From [Muricauda] lutisoli (nom. illeg.) (lineage in GTDB: Bacteria > Bacteroidota > Bacteroidia > Flavobacteriales > Flavobacteriaceae): 64,000 bases of DNA. A program made the position numbers and the translations under genes. The notes below the pieces were generated by a model, which was given only the letters and a program-made list of their open reading frames with translations, did no database searches and was not told the DNA's origin. Below are positions 59,544-64,000 of this stretch, piece after piece (within the stretch, counting starts at the first letter, position 1; every line of letters starts with the position of its first letter). The stretch is from contig NZ_JAFLND010000001.1 of assembly GCF_017313105.1 (NCBI RefSeq), positions 310,001 through 374,000 of the forward strand, given 5' to 3'.

Positions 59544-60254
59544 CTAATTGCAATTCCCTAGCTTTTCCAAGGCTTCTTCCGCCAAGGTTTTTACCCTTTG
59601 GTGATATTCTTTTTTATGCTGGGAAAGCTCTGTGTTCAAAAGGGTCAAACGGGATTCTTCATAAATGTTTTTGATAAATCTATTGGCATCTTTGCAGTCC
59701 ACATCGGTGACCACTTTGTTCAATGAAGATTCGAACCCTAGAAGACATTGATGTACTTGCTTTTTTACTGCTGCCCCCTGCGTCAATAACATTCCATTTT
59801 GAAAATCCAGTACTTCCTTGGTGTTCATAACCAAAACATTGCTGCCATAATCGCTGGATGTTTGTTGTCCGAACTCTTTTAACACGTTAAGACCTATTAT
59901 AGTGCTTTCCAATGCCTTATGAAGTTTGAGCTTCGAATTTTGCAGCGCATTGGACTTTGTGGCAGATTTTAGATGGGAAAGCGTGGTACCAAGACTCTCT
60001 ATGGCTCCCTCACAACCACAATCCAGAAAATTGCTTTTTGTTTTCTCTATACCATTCAATGCTTTATACGCATGGTATTTGGCCATGTTCAAATCTTTGG
60101 CCAGTACAGCTTCCTGGATTTGATTTTTAATATATTCCAAATTGGTGCTTGCATATTGGCAAGCATTTGCAGGGGAGTTGAACGAAGCCATGAGCCATAG
60201 GCCAAGTAAACCAATGACAAAGACTATAAGTAGGATAATCTTTCTGCTTTTCAT
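59544..60254 (-). CDS. exported helical protein of unknown function
   Basis: 236 residues with an N-terminal signal or anchor (IILLIVFVIGLLGLWLMASF). The rest is predicted helical with paired cysteines (ACQYAS, DCGCEGA, QCLLG, DCKDAN, GNCN), which may form disulfides. No family is recognised. It is convergent with the sigma-54 activator (2 bp between stops) and divergent from the PPK2 gene, so it appears to be a single-gene unit. Confidence 0.75.
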   Translation of the reverse strand: MKSRKIILLIVFVIGLLGLWLMASFNSPANACQYASTNLEYIKNQIQEAVLAKDLNMAKYHAYKALNGIEKTKSNFLDCGCEGAIESLGTTLSHLKSATKSNALQNSKLKLHKALESTIIGLNVLKEFGQQTSSDYGSNVLVMNTKEVLDFQNGMLLTQGAAVKKQVHQCLLGFESSLNKVVTDVDCKDANRFIKNIYEESRLTLLNTELSQHKKEYHQRVKTLAEEALEKLGNCN

Positions 60255-60435
60255 AACGCTTTTTAGATTTGGGACCTTGCGTATTGATTTTCTTACAAGT
60301 TACATTTTCATCATTTTGATGGGTAAATAAATCGATTAAAGAACCATCTTAGACCGTAAGTGGTAAAAGTATCGATGAACTGCACTTTTCAAAAGTAGGT
60401 TGAAGTAGTTGCCAAAAAGAATTATATTCAATCCT

Positions 60436-61320
60436 ATGAAAGAAATCAAAACAGAAAACTACAAAGTAGTTGATACCGTTACACTTACCGAGAAGGACAC
60501 CTACGAAGATTTTGGTGCTTCAAAAAAGAAACTCAAAAAGGAGTTGAAGAATATACGAAAGGACTTGGGCGATTTTCAGGATACACTGTATGCCCATGGA
60601 AAATATGGGGTGTTGGTTTGTTTACAGGGCATGGACACCGCAGGGAAGGATAGTCTGATCAGGGAAGTTTTCAAGGATTTTAATGTTAGGGGAGTGGTAG
60701 TGCACAGCTTTAAAGTGCCGTCGACCCTGGAAAGAAAGCACGATTACCTTTGGCGCCATTACATCGATTTGCCCGAAAGAGGAAAGTTTTCTGTGTTTAA
60801 CCGTACACATTACGAAAATGTATTGGTCACCAAAGTGCACCCGGAGTATATTTTAGGGGAGAACCTCCCCAATGTTGAGTCGGTAGATGATATTGATGAT
60901 GGTTTTTGGGAAAGACGATATCAACAAATCAATGATTTTGAAAGGCATATAGCGGACAATGGCACAATAATTTTCAAGTTTTTCCTTCATTTATCCAAAG
61001 AAGAGCAGCGACATCGTTTATTGCGAAGAATTCGATTAAAGCAAAAAAACTGGAAATTTTCGCCTGGTGATCTTGAAGAAAGAAAGCTGTGGAACCAGTA
61101 TGAAGCTTGCTACGAAGAAGCCTTGAGCAAAACTTCAAAAGAGCATGCCCCTTGGTTTGTAATACCTGCCGACAATAAGAAAGCGGCCAGGGTTATAGTA
61201 GCATCCATTATGATGGAAGCGTTAAAAAAGTACAAAGATATAGAGGAACCTGAGCTGGACGATGAAATAAAAGCTAATTTAGAAACCTTTAAACAAGAAC
61301 TGGAAAAAGAAACCACATGA
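60436..61320 (+). CDS. ppk2: polyphosphate kinase 2 family protein
   Basis: 294 residues. Walker A GMDTAGKDS (65-73), lid region RHYIDLPERGKFSVFNRTHYENVLV, Walker B-like GTIIFKFFLHLSKEEQRHRLLRRI and PWFVIPADNKKAARV. PPK2 enzymes use polyphosphate to phosphorylate nucleoside mono- or diphosphates. ATG 60436 is chosen because the similarity starts there; a TTG at 60409 is less likely. The stop overlaps the peptidase start (ATGA). Confidence 0.94.
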   Translation: MKEIKTENYKVVDTVTLTEKDTYEDFGASKKKLKKELKNIRKDLGDFQDTLYAHGKYGVLVCLQGMDTAGKDSLIREVFKDFNVRGVVVHSFKVPSTLERKHDYLWRHYIDLPERGKFSVFNRTHYENVLVTKVHPEYILGENLPNVESVDDIDDGFWERRYQQINDFERHIADNGTIIFKFFLHLSKEEQRHRLLRRIRLKQKNWKFSPGDLEERKLWNQYEACYEEALSKTSKEHAPWFVIPADNKKAARVIVASIMMEALKKYKDIEEPELDDEIKANLETFKQELEKETT

Positions 61321-62714
61321 GAATAGTCTTACTTTTAACCTTTTTACTGGTCAGTACCCCATTTTTTTCTCAGACCGAGGATGAAAAACAAATAAAAGCA
61401 ATTTACGATGAAGCTCTTACCAACGGGAAGGCATACGATTGGCTCAATTATTTGTCCAATCAAATAGGAGGACGGTTATCCGGTTCGGTGCAGGCACAAC
61501 ATGCCGTGGAGTATACCAAAGAACAACTCGACTCACTGGGACTCGACAAGGTATGGTTGCAACCTGTAATGGTACCTAAATGGGTGAGGGGAGTGCCCGA
61601 ATTCGCCTATTTTGAAACTAAACCCGGACTTACCACCAATGTACCCATTTGCGCATTGGGCGGCTCCGTGTCCACACCAGCTGGCGGATTAAAGGCTAGC
61701 GTGGTGGAGGTAAAGGGCATCGAGGACTTGGAAAAACTGGGTAGGGATAAAATCGCAGGAAAGATTGTTTTCTATAACCGTCCGATGGACCCGACCTTGA
61801 TCAATACCTTTTCGGCCTATTCAGGTTGTGTGGACCAACGATACTCAGGTGCTGCTGAAGCTGGAAAATATGGGGCGGTAGGAGTTATTGTACGTTCCAT
61901 GAACCTTCGTTTGGACGATTATCCCCATACAGGATCTATGGGATATGGAGATACTCCGGTAAACCAGCGAATCCCAGCGGCAGCTATCAGTACCAATGGA
62001 GCGGAATTGTTGAGTACCACACTTAAATTAAATCCGGATGCAAAGTTCTATTTTAAACAAAATTGCAAGCAATTGGATGATGTGCAGTCATACAATGTAA
62101 TTGGTGAAATTACGGGCAGTACCTATCCAAACGAAATTATGGTTGTAGGTGGCCACTTGGATTCATGGGACTTGGGAGATGGGTCCCACGACGATGGTGC
62201 TGGGTGTGTGCAGAGCATGGATGTATTGCGACTTTTAAAAGAAACTGGTTATAAACCAAAACGAACCCTTCGTGTAGTCTTGTTTATGAACGAGGAAAAT
62301 GGAATGCGCGGAGGTAATAAATATGCAGAAGTGGCCCGAAATAAAAATGAGGAGCATGTATTTGCTTTGGAGAGTGATTCGGGCGGGTTTACCCCAAGAG
62401 GTTTTTCCATTGATGCATCTGCAGAAAATGTTGAACAGATCCAAGGTTGGAGAGATTTGTTCGAACCTTATTTGATTCACATGTTTTACGAAGGAGGAAG
62501 TGGAGCCGATATAGGTCCACTAAAAGAAGAAGGGATGGTATTGGCAGGTTTGCGACCCGATACCCAACGTTATTTCGACCACCACCATGCCGAAAACGAT
62601 ACCTTTGAGCATGTCAATAAGCGTGAATTGGAATTGGGGGCCGCTACAATGGCAAGCTTGGTTTATTTAATAGATAAATATGGCACTATCCCTACAAAAA
62701 AAATCAAAGGATAG
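61317..62714 (+). CDS. exported M28 family zinc peptidase
   Basis: 465 residues with a signal peptide at 1-19 (LLVSTPFFSQ). An inserted PA-like domain at about 130-255 precedes the M28 catalytic core: GGHLDSWDLGDGSHDDGAG (His and bridging Asp), FMNEENGMRGG (catalytic Glu), ALESDSGG and FDHHHAENDTFEHV (last His ligand). It resembles carboxypeptidase Q. It probably trims peptides in the periplasm. It overlaps the ppk2 gene by 4 bp. Confidence 0.94.
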   Translation: MRIVLLLTFLLVSTPFFSQTEDEKQIKAIYDEALTNGKAYDWLNYLSNQIGGRLSGSVQAQHAVEYTKEQLDSLGLDKVWLQPVMVPKWVRGVPEFAYFETKPGLTTNVPICALGGSVSTPAGGLKASVVEVKGIEDLEKLGRDKIAGKIVFYNRPMDPTLINTFSAYSGCVDQRYSGAAEAGKYGAVGVIVRSMNLRLDDYPHTGSMGYGDTPVNQRIPAAAISTNGAELLSTTLKLNPDAKFYFKQNCKQLDDVQSYNVIGEITGSTYPNEIMVVGGHLDSWDLGDGSHDDGAGCVQSMDVLRLLKETGYKPKRTLRVVLFMNEENGMRGGNKYAEVARNKNEEHVFALESDSGGFTPRGFSIDASAENVEQIQGWRDLFEPYLIHMFYEGGSGADIGPLKEEGMVLAGLRPDTQRYFDHHHAENDTFEHVNKRELELGAATMASLVYLIDKYGTIPTKKIKG

Positions 62715-62734
62715 TAAATGTAAAATATTGAAGT

Positions 62735-62771
62735 AGCCGTCCTTGCCTATATAGGTTTGGGCGGTTTTCTT
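62735..62771. terminator. terminator between peptidase and PepSY genes
   Basis: Stem CCGTCC / GGGCGG (one G-U pair) enclosing an inner CCTATATAGG palindrome, followed on the plus strand by TTTTCTTTT, between convergent genes. Confidence 0.65.
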
Positions 62772-62782
62772 TTGGAACAATT

Positions 62783-63343
62783 TTACGCTTTGCCGGCCTT
62801 TCTCATTCTCTTGGGGCCGTACCATAACCAAAAGCCGGTAATGGTAAAAATCAGAAGAGAGACCCCCATCACCGAGGTGTAGATAAGTTTAACATAGCCG
62901 TTGGTTCCAAGGTAGTCGTCTATTATAGAGCCATCGTGCACGTTCTCCAAAAAATCAGATCTTCTTGTGCCAATGGATAGTACATTGCCATTTGCTCCAT
63001 CAAGTTGCACTTCATAAAAGCTATCAACAAAAAGAAACTTTACAGAGCCTTTTTCTTTTCGAATATCAATACGGTCCACCTCAAAGGATGTTCCTGGAAC
63101 CTTTTTATTGATTGTATTGAGTGCAATGGTATGCAAGCTATCAACGGGCAACCATTCTTTTAGATTGGCCGTTGTTCCTTTTTGGGTTTTTGGAAGAATA
63201 TATCCGTTGGAGTTCTTTTTCCAGCCGAGTATCAGTCCGGAAACGGAAATAAAAAAGAAAAAGATAAACAATAATGCTCCTGTGGTTCGGTGTACTTTTC
63301 TAAATATGCGTAATACTTTGGCTTGCTTCTTCCTTTTGCCCAT
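62783..63343 (-). CDS. PepSY-domain membrane protein
   Basis: 186 residues. A basic N terminus (KRKKQAKVLRIFRKVHRTTG) leads into a helix at about 17-37 with FFFISVSGLILGWK. A PepSY domain follows at about 60-130 (DRIDIRKEKGSVKFLFVDSFYEVQLDGANGNVLSIGTR), with a second helix at about 157-176 ending FWLWYGP. It is a short version of the PepSY_TM family, which includes flavin- and haem-linked iron-reductase-like proteins. It is the first gene after the small membrane protein at 63488. Function unknown. Confidence 0.88.
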   Translation of the reverse strand: MGKRKKQAKVLRIFRKVHRTTGALLFIFFFFISVSGLILGWKKNSNGYILPKTQKGTTANLKEWLPVDSLHTIALNTINKKVPGTSFEVDRIDIRKEKGSVKFLFVDSFYEVQLDGANGNVLSIGTRRSDFLENVHDGSIIDDYLGTNGYVKLIYTSVMGVSLLIFTITGFWLWYGPKRMRKAGKA

Positions 63344-63487
63344 TCGTGCCAGTTAAAAACCTTAAAGATCAGTAAATTTTATGGAAAGCGAATATGTCCA
63401 TAGACCCTATTTTTAATGGGAATGTTGTATTTAACATAAATTTTAGAAGTTCGGGCGAGAATGACGAACAATCCCAATAAAACAGCA

Positions 63488-63775
63488 TTAGCTACCCGCC
63501 AATGGTGTACCAAAAACGCCCACGGCCAACTCGGCCCAAATAAGAAGAAAAAGGATAACAATGGCCGTAATGGCCACATATCTATTTTTGATAGTTTTAG
63601 CCTTTCTGATGGCAAGGTCAATAGAGAATCCCAGAGCCAACAGTAAACCACCTGCCACTAAAAAGTCGAACAAGGACCATTTTACTTCGGATGAGAATTG
63701 CATAGCTATAAAGGGTATGGCAAGCAATACCAAAATGGAGGATAGAATAACGATCTGTCTTTTATTTATGGTCAT
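63488..63775 (-). CDS. small membrane protein of unknown function
   Basis: 95 residues with three hydrophobic helices (about 7-27, 35-55, 64-88) and short basic loops (NKRQ, IRKAKTIKNRYV). It is of the type seen in flavobacteria as small inner-membrane proteins without a named family. It lies 144 bp upstream of the PepSY gene on the same strand and 105 bp downstream of a partial gene at the right edge. Confidence 0.75.
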   Translation of the reverse strand: MTINKRQIVILSSILVLLAIPFIAMQFSSEVKWSLFDFLVAGGLLLALGFSIDLAIRKAKTIKNRYVAITAIVILFLLIWAELAVGVFGTPLAGS

Positions 63776-63880
63776 GGTAAAACATATTAGCCATACTAAA
63801 TTAAGCTATAAAAGGTTGTGTTGAAAATGGTTATGGAAAAAAAGGATTTGACAGAATGGAGCTTTGTGGGATTTTGATTT

Positions 63881-64000
63881 TTAATACCAGGTCACATCCA
63901 GTTTTTGTAGTTCGTTGTCCAAATCCTTTAGTGAGTCTGTATCAACTATCTTGGTATTGATCACTAATTCTTTTTTATCAGTTTTTAGGATATAATCTCC
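63881..64000 (-). CDS. C-terminal end of an unidentified protein (5' part outside window)
   Basis: An open frame runs from the right edge to TAA 63881, giving the last 39 residues, including LKTDKKELVINTKIVDTDS and ending ELQKLDVTWY. The composition looks coding. No family can be named from so short a piece. Confidence 0.5.
   Translation of the reverse strand, partial: GDYILKTDKKELVINTKIVDTDSLKDLDNELQKLDVTWY

Noticed and set aside
59544..60200. Plus-strand ORFs at 59926-60123 and 59973-60200
   Set aside because: Antisense shadows of the exported helical protein gene on the minus strand.
1..64000. CRISPR array, insertion sequence or prophage structural genes
   Set aside because: No regularly spaced repeats, transposase or phage structural proteins were found; the integrase at 13489-14718 is the only mobility gene.

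Overview
The window comes from an AT-rich member of the Bacteroidota, almost certainly a marine-type Flavobacteriaceae (Muricauda/Maribacter-like, though the genus cannot be fixed by eye). Supporting signs are promoters of the TTG / TAnnTTTG type, few Shine-Dalgarno sequences, many secreted proteins ending their signal peptides in AQ or a lipobox, and families typical of flavobacteria (DUF4197, DUF4266, DUF3570, DUF4920, DUF6268, DUF6660, a four-cysteine DnaJ, GSIII).

Layout. (1) 1-13.4 kb, mostly minus strand: a respiratory N2O-reduction and NO-defence locus. It holds a TonB receptor, a DUF6660 protein, truncated haemoglobin III, the Ric/ScdA di-iron repair protein, an NsrR-like Rrf2 regulator, a haem-copper-oxidase-like membrane protein, nosY, nosF, nosD, a flavin-binding PNPOx-like protein, nosL, an unnamed membrane protein, clade II lipoprotein nosZ, a fasciclin lipoprotein, a lipoprotein cytochrome c, and a second, divergent NsrR-like Rrf2 regulator. 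The sequence shows an Fnr-like dyad near -40 of the cytochrome c-fasciclin-nosZ promoter and three related dyads (core GAYAAAA..TRTC) upstream of ric and of both Rrf2 genes. (2) 13.5-15.0 kb: an IntDOT-like tyrosine recombinase beside the 3' end of tRNA-Arg(ACG). This is the geometry of a tRNA-inserted element whose cargo could be region 1. (3) 15.1-23 kb: apt, a 47-codon gene, a BlaI/BlaR1-type regulator pair with tandem operators facing a Ca2+/Na+ antiporter, and divergent GSII and GSIII glutamine synthetases. (4) 23-27.7 kb: an AIR synthase, then a Rieske-thioredoxin-ApbE-DUF4266-DUF3570 run that looks like one extracytoplasmic redox unit. (5) 27.7-37.6 kb: a small ABC pair, prfA, pyrF, secreted proteins, a GH13/GH65 maltodextrin pair and purU. 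(6) 37.8-50 kb: fused acyl-CoA mutase IcmF, Lrp regulator, secreted proteins, a glnK-amt-porin nitrogen unit, fluoride channel, small membrane proteins, MazG-like hydrolase and ilvE. (7) 50-64 kb: mnmD, grpE-dnaJ, an ABC exporter, MscS, a DUF6268 protein with a non-canonical start, a sigma-54 activator without a DNA-binding domain, PPK2, an M28 peptidase and a PepSY protein.

Reading across regions: the left third allows N2O respiration under Fnr-like and NO-sensing Rrf2 control. The two glutamine synthetases and glnK-amt form the ammonium assimilation machinery. The rest is mostly housekeeping. No CRISPR array, insertion sequence or prophage structural gene was seen. The strongest candidates for something undescribed are the operator network and possible mobility of the nos locus, the tandem BlaI operators shared with an antiporter, and the ApbE/DUF4266/DUF3570 redox unit.
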